From JANMDN01 sp031376285 (GTDB taxonomy: Bacteria > Actinomycetota > Thermoleophilia > Miltoncostaeales > Miltoncostaeaceae), in NCBI GenBank assembly GCA_031376285.1, contig JANMDN010000008.1, positions 1-46,328 of the forward strand: a stretch of 46,328 bases of DNA, written 5' to 3'. Numbering within the stretch: position 1 is the first letter of the stretch; each line of letters begins with the position of its first letter. The translations under genes and the position numbers were made by a program. Below, one piece after another: positions 7,700 through 16,187 of the stretch. The notes below the pieces were generated by a model that was given only the letters and a program-made list of their open reading frames with translations, was not told the DNA's origin and did not search any database.

Positions 7700-8014
7700 A
7701 TGGCAGATGAAGTGATCGCGCAGACGGTGGACCCTGACGGACGCCGGGTCGTCCTCGACGCGGATGGGCTGAGGCACATCCTTCGAAGCCACGGCGAGCT
7801 TGCGGGCTATGAACGTGCCATCATGGACACCGTGAGCAGGCCCGAGCACAGAGACGACGATTCAACGTTCGCGGCTCGCGAGCGCTTCTACCGACAACGC
7901 CTCGGACCGAGCCGTTGGCTCGCTGTGGTCGTCGACTACTCGACCGATCCGGCCGTCGTGATCACGTCGTTTGGTCGCCGTGCCGACCCTCCTGCTTGGG
8001 AGTCAGGCTCATGA
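7700..8014 (+). CDS. Small PBECR-like predicted ribonuclease toxin (104 aa)
   Basis: The pattern DADGLRHILRSHGELAGYER, then RERFYRQRLGPSRWLAVVVD and AVVITSFGRR, resembles the small PBECR/DUF4258-type nucleases of the barnase-EndoU-colicin-RelE fold: a helix with a conserved histidine followed by a beta-hairpin with an Arg/Tyr pair. Such proteins are usually toxins or effectors cutting RNA. The family match is by eye and not certain. ATG 7700 follows an untranslated stretch after the divergent excisionase-like gene. The TGA overlaps the ATG of the DUF2283 gene by 4 nt, so the two are co-translated, as in toxin-antitoxin modules. Confidence 0.6.
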   Translation: MADEVIAQTVDPDGRRVVLDADGLRHILRSHGELAGYERAIMDTVSRPEHRDDDSTFAARERFYRQRLGPSRWLAVVVDYSTDPAVVITSFGRRADPPAWESGS

Positions 8015-8286
8015 CGCTGACATTCGGCGCATATACATTCGATCACGTCGACTACGACGCCCGCGGGGACGTCCTCTACCTGCACGTCGGCGAACCACGC
8101 CCGGCTGCGGCATCCGACGAGACGCCAGAGGGTCATGTCCTGCGCTTCGATGAGGCTGGGAGTCTCATCGGCCTGACCATCATCGGCGCACGTGCCATCC
8201 TCGAGCGTGACGGTGGCCTTACGGTCACTCCTCCGGCCGTGCGGATCGATGCTGCCAGTTTGGCCCCGGCGCTCCTAACCGCCTAG
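8011..8286 (+). CDS. DUF2283 family protein, predicted partner of the upstream toxin
   Basis: The 91-residue product fits DUF2283: YDARGDVLYLHVGEPRPA, then SDETPEGHVLRFDEAGSLIG and LTIIGARAIL. These small beta-rich proteins are very often encoded beside DUF4258/RelE-like toxins and may act as antitoxins. The start is ATG 8011 because it overlaps the upstream stop (ATGA); longer in-frame starts lie inside the upstream gene. A further gene with a HEPN-like motif follows 11 nt downstream, which suggests a three-gene unit. Confidence 0.8.
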   Translation: MTLTFGAYTFDHVDYDARGDVLYLHVGEPRPAAASDETPEGHVLRFDEAGSLIGLTIIGARAILERDGGLTVTPPAVRIDAASLAPALLTA

Positions 8287-8297
8287 AGCTGTCGAGG

Positions 8298-8891
8298 GTG
8301 ACCGCCCGGCGCGAGGCCTCGCAGCGTCGAACCGCTCATTGGGAGAAGGACACCCCGCCTGTGGATTGGTTGCGCCGTTTCTATTACCTCGACGAGATCG
8401 AGTGGCAATGCGCGACCGCCCTCACGGCCTTCGATTCTCTGCCGGCGCCAGACGAAACCGAACACGAGAGCATCGATTGCGATGTGGTCTATCGAGCGAT
8501 TCAAGCCGGCATGGCAGCCGCCGCAAACATCTCGAAGATGTTGTGGTCGACGTCGAACCCTGGGCGTGCGGAGGATCTACGCGCAGAACTGGAGGTTGAG
8601 GAGAATTCTCCGATCTCGTCCCGGACACTCCGCAACCATTTCGAGCACTTCGACGAGCGCCTCGACAAATGGGTTGACGACCACGCGCAGACACAGTCGA
8701 TCGTGAATCGAAACGTGCAGCCGGTGACCGAGGACATCAGGGAGCGCGTCGAAACGGGTTGGGTGCTCCATCAGTACGACCCGATCTCGCGAATCGCGTA
8801 CTTCCGGGGCGAGCAGTTCCCAATTGCCCCAGTCGTGCAGGAGCTTCGGCGCATTCTCGACCTGTGTCGAACCTTCTATCCAATCGCGTAG
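8298..8891 (+). CDS. HEPN-like protein of unknown function (197 aa)
   Basis: The predicted product is mostly helical. It carries GMAAAANISKMLW followed by a segment ending SRTLRNHFEHFDERLDKW. R112-NHFE-H117 fits the R-x4-6-H catalytic motif of HEPN ribonuclease domains, and the preceding helices look like the HEPN bundle. The C-terminal part (DPISRIAYFRGEQFPIAPVV) looks like a small beta hairpin and helix. GTG 8298 lies 11 nt after the DUF2283 stop, so it is probably in the same transcript. The HEPN reading comes from motif and predicted helicity only; no family name is certain. It could be a stand-alone effector or an unrelated helical protein. Confidence 0.65.
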   Translation: MTARREASQRRTAHWEKDTPPVDWLRRFYYLDEIEWQCATALTAFDSLPAPDETEHESIDCDVVYRAIQAGMAAAANISKMLWSTSNPGRAEDLRAELEVEENSPISSRTLRNHFEHFDERLDKWVDDHAQTQSIVNRNVQPVTEDIRERVETGWVLHQYDPISRIAYFRGEQFPIAPVVQELRRILDLCRTFYPIA

Positions 8892-9175
8892 AGGGTTCTG
8901 CGGTAACCAAGATCTGGTCGCGATGACCACGCGGGCATCACGTGATCCCGCCCCCGAAAGCCTGAGGGCATTGACGCCGTCAGCGGGGCGGACTTCGCAG
9001 GTCTCGACCGCGTCTGGCCGACACGGACGACGCTCGCTTGATCGGCGCAGTGCCAGAGGATCGTGAGTTGGGCAGCGCTGGTTGATGACGCCCGGAGGCT
9101 TGATCCGAAAGGCGACGTGCCGACCCGCGCCGGTGGGCACCAAGGCGATAGCGAACGACGTCAGATCCACCAGCG

Positions 9176-10003
9176 CTACATCTCGCCGCCGACCGAGTCG
9201 AGCAGGTCGGCCGCGAGCGCCGACGCAGAAGCGGCCACAGTGGCGGGATTGCCGAGTCCGGTTTCGGCGCGACCGGCCATCTGGCTACCGAGGGCGCTTG
9301 GCGAAGAGGCGAACAGGTCGTCCAGGAATTCCAGCGCTGAGACGGTGACCGTTCCGGCGAGGCTGTCCGACCGAAGTTGACGGAGCGTCGCGGCCAGCTC
9401 ATTGGTCGGGCATGCGACTAGGAGCCGGTAGATGTCATGGGCGTCTTTGTCGAGAAGGCGACCTGGTGTATTGCGTCGCTCGCCGAGTTTGTGGAGCTTG
9501 CTGACAAGTAGCGCCGCTGGGCCGGCGACGCGAACGTCGAACGTTCGCTCGTCCGTTGGATCGAGTGCGGCGATCTGAATCGTCTGGTTGTCGACGACCG
9601 TGCCTTCGATGCCCACCGCGCGTCGCGTGGCGCTTGAGGCGTGGGGCGGGATCCGCGCGCCTCGGCGTCCCCCTGGCTGTGAGAGTGCGTCCGGCACCAT
9701 CAGGTCGACGGGGATTCCGTCGGGGCTCATCCAGGTTCCCGGTTGGTTCGCGACTGGGTCGAGGACAAACCCGGAGTCAGCCATCGCCGTCTCGATGCGA
9801 GGGTCGTCGCGTAGGGCACGAACGTCGATCGCAAGGTCGGTGTCTTTGGTGAATGGGGCGAGCGCGACCGGGGCCTCACCGGTGTGGATGTAGATGGCCT
9901 GCGCGCCGATGAGGACCACGGCGTCGCGGTGGGCTCCGAGTGCTTCGAGGGCGTCGAGAAGGGCGGCCCTCGCACGGACCTCGGCGTTACTTGCGCCAGG
10001 CAT
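9176..10003 (-). CDS. AbiEii-like nucleotidyltransferase (type IV toxin type)
   Basis: The N-terminal region holds the polymerase-beta-type nucleotidyltransferase motif: LIGAQAIYIHTGEAPVA followed by FTKDTDLAIDV, giving the metal-binding D-x-D. Later come VAGPAALLVSKLHKLGERR and a helical tail, as in AbiEii/AbiGii and MenT-type enzymes that transfer nucleotides to tRNA or other targets. ATG 10003 (MPGASNAEVRARAALLDALE) is chosen because the domain starts there; the longer frame to 10150 lies within the upstream gene. The 17-nt overlap with the AbiEi-like gene implies co-translation. Its role as toxin of the pair is inferred from family and context. Confidence 0.82.
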   Translation of the reverse strand: MPGASNAEVRARAALLDALEALGAHRDAVVLIGAQAIYIHTGEAPVALAPFTKDTDLAIDVRALRDDPRIETAMADSGFVLDPVANQPGTWMSPDGIPVDLMVPDALSQPGGRRGARIPPHASSATRRAVGIEGTVVDNQTIQIAALDPTDERTFDVRVAGPAALLVSKLHKLGERRNTPGRLLDKDAHDIYRLLVACPTNELAATLRQLRSDSLAGTVTVSALEFLDDLFASSPSALGSQMAGRAETGLGNPATVAASASALAADLLDSVGGEM

Positions 10004-11087
10004 CCTGGTTTTGCTCCATCCAGTTGAGAAGGGCTTCGGCCTCAGATGGTCCTCGACCGGGGCCGCCGAGCAGGTCGACCGCGATCTGACTGGGGGCCGC
10101 GACACGGAGTCCAGCGATGACGCCGCTGCGCTCGAACACGACGTCGTCAATCGGCGTGCCGATGAGCACGTTGCCGTCGGGCGAGGGTCGCAGCCCGAGC
10201 TGGTCGATGAGGGGTCCGACGGGGTCGGCGTAGATCATCGCGAGGCGCGGCGGGACCTGCTCGTCGTAGTACCTTGCGGCCAGAGTCCCGGTGAGGACGT
10301 AGCGCTGCTCCCCTGCCGTGCGGAGTTTCGTGAGCAGCTCAGGGATTCCGCGCGGCTCCAGGTAGAGCGTCATGCGCTCGGTTTGTCCGAGGCCGAGGTC
10401 CTCGCCCCACCGTTCGATGAGTCCGCGCCAGTCGACGCGTGAGATTGGCGAGCGCGGCTCGCGGGCGATCAGGTCTTCTCGTTCCAGGAATTCGGCCATG
10501 CGATAGGTCGCCCCGACGGACGCCCCGCTGATCTTGGCGAGGTCCGGGACGCTGAGCGGTGGCTTGAAGTCCGCGAGGGCTCGGACCAACCGGGCGGCAG
10601 TTGCGCCCTTGAGCGTGCCTTGGGGTCGGCCGGGCCCACGCCCCGGGTCGCGGTCTGCCCCGACGTCGCGGAGGAAGAGTGCGGGGCGTTCGAGGCGGAG
10701 CATGAGGTTTCCGGTCGAGTCTACGTACCCGATGCCTGCAGCTTCGAGACGCTCACGAACGGGTCGGGACAGGTAGCGGGCAACGATGACACGGGCTGGT
10801 AGCGGGCCACCGTCCGTGAGACGTTCGGCAAGGTTCTGCGTCCGAACCACGAAGTCGGCGACCGTTCTCGGCTCCATAGTGGGCTTCGCCTCCACGAGAA
10901 GCGTTGCCTCGGTTCCGTCGGGCGCGACGATGTCCACGATCGCATCGACGCTCTCGTCACCAACTTGCACGTCCGTGCGCGTCGTGATTGACCACCACGA
11001 CGGCAGGCACGCCGTGAGCCGCTCAAGCGAGTCCTGGAGGGTGTCCGCGAGACGTGGAAGGTTTGGTTGTGGCGAGCGTACGCTCAT
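9987..11087 (-). CDS. AbiEi-like antitoxin/regulator with nuclease-like N-terminus
   Basis: The 366-residue protein has three visible parts. Residues about 40-130 (VDAIVDIVAPDGTEATLLVE, then AK, and GYVDSTGNLMLRL) resemble a restriction-endonuclease-like fold with a D...ExK pattern. Residues about 160-220 form a winged helix (LSVPDLAKISGASVGATYRM). The C-terminal 150 residues match the AbiEi-type domain found with AbiEii toxins (YVLTGTLAARYYDEQVPPRL). It overlaps the nucleotidyltransferase gene by 17 nt. In known AbiE systems the AbiEi protein represses the operon and neutralises the toxin. Whether the N-terminal fold is catalytic cannot be told. Confidence 0.75.
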   Translation of the reverse strand: MSVRSPQPNLPRLADTLQDSLERLTACLPSWWSITTRTDVQVGDESVDAIVDIVAPDGTEATLLVEAKPTMEPRTVADFVVRTQNLAERLTDGGPLPARVIVARYLSRPVRERLEAAGIGYVDSTGNLMLRLERPALFLRDVGADRDPGRGPGRPQGTLKGATAARLVRALADFKPPLSVPDLAKISGASVGATYRMAEFLEREDLIAREPRSPISRVDWRGLIERWGEDLGLGQTERMTLYLEPRGIPELLTKLRTAGEQRYVLTGTLAARYYDEQVPPRLAMIYADPVGPLIDQLGLRPSPDGNVLIGTPIDDVVFERSGVIAGLRVAAPSQIAVDLLGGPGRGPSEAEALLNWMEQNQDAWRK

Positions 11088-11311
11088 GCGCTATTCCGGT
11101 TTATAGCTATCTCAGTCCGCGACAGAATATCACTATTTTCGGAATCTCTGTGTTTGCGGCTCCTGCGATTGGTGGCGACCTGCTCGCTGACCCGCTGTGA
11201 CGGTGTGAAGGTCCTCAGCGGACCTCGCGTCGGCCGGGTTGGGAGAGCGGTCAGCGCGACCGCCTCTGCGAGTTCGCCCTCGTCGCGGTATCTCGGGATA
11301 CGATTGCGGCG

Positions 11312-11506
11312 ATGGCAACCACCCGGAACAGAGGCCAGGATTCGGCCCTGCCGACCGAGGCGTCAGCAAAGGCCGCTCGCGCTGAACTCCTGGCAGGACG
11401 TGCCAACCGGGACGCGGCAGAGCGCAGCAGGCGCGCACAGGCAGTTCGAGAGGCCGGTAGCGGCCGCCGTTTGGGCCTCGTCGCGACACGCGACCTTTAC
11501 CGATAG
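11312..11506 (+). CDS. Small basic hypothetical protein (64 aa), likely leaderless
   Basis: ATG 11312 opens a 64-codon frame rich in Ala and Arg (MATTRNRGQDSALPTEASAK...), probably a single long helix with basic residues. TACGAT (11299-11304) lies 7 nt before the ATG, the spacing seen before murI and other genes here, which supports real expression. No family is recognised. It lies alone between the AbiE-like operon and the relaxase 3' end; the flanking stretches 11088-11311 and 11507-11734 show no other gene. Confidence 0.4.
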   Translation: MATTRNRGQDSALPTEASAKAARAELLAGRANRDAAERSRRAQAVREAGSGRRLGLVATRDLYR

Positions 11507-11734
11507 GAACCGGCGACGCCGGTCCGTGCCGGCGTGTTCGATCTCTCGATTGAGCCGCCTGAGGTGGTGTGCGTCGATGCCAGTTCGCTTATCCGTGCAC
11601 CGTTTGACGATCGGCTCCAGCACAGTTGGACCTCGAACTGGCCCAGATGTGTGTGAAGACCGCCCGAAAAACGCAGTAACGGGCGTCGCGAGGAGTCGAA
11701 CCGTTTGGGACGCGAACTCGTCAAGAGCACGCGG

Positions 11735-14700
11735 CTACATCCCGAACTCGAGCCCACGGCCCCTTCCCCGTCCGTATTCAGGCCCGGGGAGTTCGATCTC
11801 TGGACCGCGAATCGTTCGCTCAAGACTTCGAATCTCGATGTCGAGTTCGTGGTAGCGCTCGCGAAGTCCGGGGTGGCGGGCCTCCCAAGCCTTTGGACCA
11901 TCGGGCCCGTACTCGATCTCTTGGCCCTTTCTCGTGAGGCTTCGTGCTCGGTCGCGCTCAGTCGAGGCGAGGTCGTAGCTCGACGAGATCTCCTTACGAG
12001 TGACTCCTCGCTCGCGAACCTTCCAGGCAGGGAGGTCGTTAAGGCGTTCCTCGGCGCGGCGCGCTCTCGCCTCGTGGTGGTCCGCGCTCCGGTTGGCGAG
12101 CGTTGCCTCCCCCTCAAGTCGGCGGATCTCCTGAGCCACCTGGGTTGGATAGGTCCGAACGATTTCGGCGAGCCGGTCGCGTTCGGCGCGAAGGCCATCG
12201 GTGCGCACGTCGCCCTGAAGCGCCTGCACGTGAGGCGTCACGTTGGGCCTCGGCAACGCGAGTTCCCGCTTCGGAAGCGGCCCGCCGATCGTGAACTCCA
12301 CGATCGGCGGGTGCCGGCGAGACTGGAGTTGGTCGATGGCAAGGTGCTTGGCTTGGGTGCGTTCCCAACCTTGCGCGAGCGCCCCAGCTGCGGTCTCGAT
12401 GTCGAGCCCGGCGGTGTAGACGTGGAGGTCTTGTCGGTGGCGGCTCCCGGCGACGTAGCCCCACTCCATCCCGGCCCGATCGGGTGTTGCGAAGAGGTAG
12501 GTCCGGTCGGTCGTCGCGCCTTGGCTGATGTGTCCGGTGATCGCGGTAGCCGTGGTGGGCGTGCTCCAGGTAGTCGGACGGAAGACGGATCTCGCGGCCG
12601 TCGTCGGTTCGGATGCCAAGCGCCCCGCGCTCCGGATCGAGCGCAGTGACGGTTGCCCGTGTCCCGTTCCGAACGTCGACGTCCGGCCGGTAGTCGTTGT
12701 GGCGACAAACGAGGCGGTCTCCGACGGCCCACTCTCGGCCACTGGCGGCGAGTCGCTCTTCGCCGAGGAGTCTTGCATGGTCCATCTGTAGTCGCGCCCG
12801 GAGGTTGAGTTCGGCGACGTCTGCTCGGTCGTGCGCGATGATGAGCGAGCGCGACGGATCGGGAAGGTTCTCCTTCGCCCAGCGCGTCGCCAACGCTTCA
12901 AGGGCGTGCTCGCGCGTCGGGTGGGCGTGGAGACCATCGTGCTCGACGAGAAGGTCGAGGGCGTCTCGGGGACGTTGGTCAGCGAGACGGGCCGCGACCT
13001 CTCGATGCAGCTCGATCTGCTGACGACGGTTCTCGGTGAGTTCGACCGAACCGAGGCGCATGGCGAGACTGGCGAGCGCGCCGCCCGCTTCGATAGAGGG
13101 CAGCTGTCGGGGGTCGCCAACGAGGAGCACGGTGACGTCGCGGGCGGCGGCGTGTTCGATGAGTTGCGTGAGTGCACGGGTTGGGACGGTGCCGGCCTCG
13201 TCGACGACGAGCACTGACCGGGGCGGGAGACTGAGCCCGCCGCCGCGTTCGGCCTGGGCGAGGAGCCCTGCGATGGTTCGTGATGGAATGCCCGCGTCGC
13301 GTTGCAGGATCTGGGCGGCCTCGCCCTGCCAGGAGCATCCAGCGACGTCGATCCCGGCGTGTTCGAATGCATCGCGAACGAGGCCGAGGGTGTAGGTCTT
13401 GCCGGTTCCCGCCCGCGCGACCATGACGCGGACCGGATCGTCCGATCCAGCCAGATGCGCGACCGCCGCCGCCTGATCGCGCCCGACCTCAGGTCGGGTC
13501 CGTAGCACCGTCTCGATCACATCCATCGGCGCCCGGACACCGCGTTCTCGTCTGCACGCGAGGTCGAGGAGTCGGCGCTCCGCTCCGAGCATCTCCGGTG
13601 TCGTCCAAGTTGCTCGCTGACCGATCTCAGGCGACCGGAGATCGATCTGGATCGCGCGTCTGGTGAGCCATGCGTCCGCGTGGCGTTCGAGGTCGGGGAG
13701 TGCGACGCCCTGCTGGTGTGCTTCGGCGTAAGCGCGAAGGACGGCGCGGCGGTCGAAGGTACTGGCCCGCTCGGTGAGCCCCGTCGGGCCAGCGAGGCGC
13801 TCGGCAAGGTCGGCCTGTTCGGCCAGCGTGAGTTGTCGCGGGTGGCACTGGTAGAGGAGCTGATCGATCTCAAGTCGGCCGAGGCCGTGCTCGGCGGCGC
13901 GGGCGCGCCAGGCGTCGACTGCAAGGTCGCGGTCGAGGTGGGGCTTCTGGTCGCGCGTTTCGCGCCGCACGGCACCCACGGCTTGGATCGACTCGGCACC
14001 TCGCGCCAGTGCGAGTTCGACGATCTCAGCCCGTCGTGTCGAGAACTCAAGGAGCACACCGGCCGGGACCGCGGCCAGCTCAGCTGTGCCGTTTCTGACC
14101 GGCCCCCACTCGACGCCGAGACGCCGGGTCAGTTCCTGGCGCATCGCGGCTTCGGCGATGGTGCCGGCGGTCTTTGCGGCTGCGAAGACGGGCCTCATGT
14201 CGGGTGCGGTCCACCGTCCGTCGGGGCCTTGGACGGCGTTCGCGATGACGTTGTGGGTGTGGAGGTGTGGATCTCCGGCGCGGGAGAGTTCGTGGTGGTA
14301 CATCGCTCCGGCGAATCCCGCGGCTTCGACGATGCGCTGCCCTCCGGCTCCACGCCGGGCTTGGCACTCGTAGCGCTCCAGGTAGTCGAGCCCCGCGCGG
14401 ACACCGGCCTCCTGCGCTGCGAGCACCTGGGACCTGAGGTGTTCGTCGCCAATGGAGAGGAGGACAGAGACGGACTTCGGTGCAGTCCAAGTGAGGTCGA
14501 AGCCGACGTTCCGACGTCCGTGCCGAAGACCCTCCAGACGGTCACCACTTGTCGGGTGTTCCCCGCCCAGGAGTTGGCCGAGCTGCCCTTGGTCGGGAGT
14601 GCCCTGGAGGCCGAGGCCCTCAGAGCCTCGGCCGACCCACTCGCCGACCGCTCGCCCATCCTCGGCGTAGTAGTCGTCGAGGGCGAACTCCCGGCGCTCG

Positions 14701-14738
14701 TAGTACGCCGGACTCTGGGCTGCCCGGATCGTCAGCAT
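11735..14738 (-). pseudogene. MobF-family conjugative relaxase-helicase with one frameshift
   Basis: From ATG 14738 the protein reads MLTIRAAQSPAYYERREFAL with the MobF tyrosine pair (Y12/Y13) and the metal-binding histidines H158, H160, H162 in PHLHTHNVIANAV. A RecD-like helicase follows (Walker A ARAGTGKT; VLVVDEAGTV; LLVGDPRQLPS). The frame breaks at LEHAHHGY and resumes one frame over with AITGHISQGATTDRTYLF, the last helicase motif, so one G of the pair at 12545/12546 is surplus. The corrected product is 1000 residues, ending in a charged coiled region and a Gly-Arg tail. Such proteins nick oriT and unwind the transferred strand. The break may be decay or an assembly error. A longer start at 14807 is less likely. 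Confidence 0.88.
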
Positions 14739-14790
14739 CGCCCGTCCCCGTCGACGGCCCCTGCGGGTTGGTTTAGACGAGAGGCACCAA

Positions 14791-14824
14791 AGTTGCCCAT
14801 ATGGCAACTATATGGCTATATGCC
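14791..14824. repeat. Repeat cluster upstream of the relaxase: operator or oriT candidate
   Basis: AGTTGCC (14791-14797) and GGCAACT (14803-14809) form a 7-bp inverted repeat. The short direct repeats CATATGGC, CTATATGG and CTATATGC start at 14798, 14808 and 14816. They lie 50 nt before the relaxase start and between it and a plus-strand gene, where an oriT or autoregulatory site is usual in MobF systems. CTATATGG links it to the sites at 7600 and 16169. Confidence 0.45.
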
Positions 14825-14920
14825 TCGCACTGCTAGTGCAACTGCGCCCTGATCTGGTTCTTCGAGTTGTCCACAGGTTTGCCTACGGCCTGATCAGAGC
14901 CCGTTGGATATCGTGCCGGC

Positions 14921-15702
14921 GTGACTCACGATCGAAAGGCTCGTCTCTGGAGAGCGCTCCAGAATGAGTTCGTCGACGAGGATGGATCGCTGCCTGACAT
15001 CCAGATCGATGGCCTGACGCCTGGCGGCGGCCAAGTCATCTTCGATCTCCTTCTGTCGTTGGCCGACCCGTTGCTCCCAGACCAAACCGTTTGGATCAAC
15101 GACACGACTCCGAGGCCCCCATTGGAGAGCACCTGAATGCCCCGACGCTCGTCGAGACGGGACGAGCGGGCCCGCTCCATCTCGTCCTGACGGGAATCGC
15201 GCACAAGGGTGCGTCCTCCCCGGCCTCGGAGTCTTCGTCTTTAGTGACTCAGTCTCGCTGGACTACCGACCCGGACCGGAGTGGGATCCCGACCGAGTTG
15301 CAGCGCTGATCTCGCTCATCGGCGAGCTGCTTTGCACGGCACCAGACTTGCGCCTGGAGTTCGCCGACGCACCCCAAGACAGCCGCGACGCATGCAGGCA
15401 GGCTGCTCTGGAGTACCTGGCCTCAAGCGGATAGTCCGCTTCGCGGAGCCTACGGTCACACCTACGCCGCTGGAAACAAGGACCTCAACATCGAGTGCTG
15501 GGCCCTCGCGTCGTTTGACTCGACACTCTTACCTGTCGCAACCGCAGGACGGCGCGGTAAGTCCGAACAAGTGATCAACGACATGACCGCCGCAGGAGGC
15601 AGCATCTGGCTTGATCTCCCCGACGGAGAAAAGCGCCAGCAGGTCGTTCTTCGCCTCGATCCCAGGACGCTCAAGACCACAGCCCGCCTCGTCATGCCGT
15701 AG
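14921..15702 (+). pseudogene. Unrecognised gene broken by three single-base frame changes
   Basis: Four consecutive coding-like stretches on the plus strand join into one 260-residue protein if one C is added in the C-run at 15116-15120, one C is added in the C-run near 15216-15222, and one G is removed near 15429-15430. It begins MTHDRKARLWRALQNEF (GTG 14921), continues IGEHLNAPTLVETG, VFVFSDSVSLDYRPGPEWDP and YGHTYAAGNKDLNIECWA, and ends TLKTTARLVMP. Each stretch has coding-type composition and no family is recognised. The breaks all fall in C/G runs, so assembly error is as likely as decay. It is divergent from the relaxase, so it may belong to the mobility or cargo genes. Confidence 0.6.
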
Positions 15703-15734
15703 GCAGATCTACGTCACGCACGTTCTCGTCTCAT

Positions 15735-16118
15735 TCAGGCAGGCGACACGCAGAGGTGCCAGACGTCATCGATCAGCTCCGCCCGCCCCGCCCTTCGATG
15801 CTCGTTCAGCGCCGTTGAGATCTGGGGGCCCGCGATGTCAGCGACGCGATGGCGGAGCTGCCGGACGCTCGCTGGTAGGAGTGCCAAAGCTCGGACGGCG
15901 ATCGCACGCCCAGGGTCGTCGGCAGCCGCCGGGCCGATGGGGTACCAGACCCGCGAGCCCCTCCCCGGGAGCGGCGCAACCCAGCGCTGCACGAAGAGGT
16001 GCGAAAGCCCGGCGAGAGCGACCTCGTCGTCGAGCCCGAGGAGATCCGCAACGCGCTCAGTCGTCGCGGGAAGCTCGGCGAGTATTGCTCTCGCCCACTG
16101 AGGTAGCCCGTCCGGCAT
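15735..16118 (-). CDS. Hypothetical protein with winged-helix-like N-terminus (127 aa)
   Basis: The first 60 residues (MPDGLPQWARAILAELPATT, then ERVADLLGLDDEVALAGLSH, then RGSRVWYPIG) look like a winged helix with a hairpin. The second half (ASVRQLRHRVADIAGPQIST) looks helical. No family is recognised. It lies in the mobility part of element A between the broken 14921-15702 gene and the RHH-like gene and is divergent from the latter, so a regulatory role is possible but not shown. Confidence 0.6.
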   Translation of the reverse strand: MPDGLPQWARAILAELPATTERVADLLGLDDEVALAGLSHLFVQRWVAPLPGRGSRVWYPIGPAAADDPGRAIAVRALALLPASVRQLRHRVADIAGPQISTALNEHRRAGRAELIDDVWHLCVSPA

Positions 16119-16168
16119 CGATGCTGATTCTACGAGCCCCCGATCGTGAGGGGCGATTCGGTCCGGTG

Positions 16169-16180
16169 CCAGCTATATGG
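16169..16180 (+). promoter_or_regulatory. CCAGCTATATGG site before the RHH-like gene
   Basis: The 12-nt sequence equals the core of the site at the excisionase-like gene (7602-7613, opposite strand). TATATG lies 8 nt before GTG 16188, so the site may be both the -10 of a leaderless transcript and a binding site for a shared regulator. Confidence 0.5.
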
Positions 16181-16187
16181 TGTTTGG

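Noticed and set aside
13680..14852. 390-codon plus-strand open frame.
   Set aside because: Antisense to the relaxase, whose motifs are unmistakable on the other strand.
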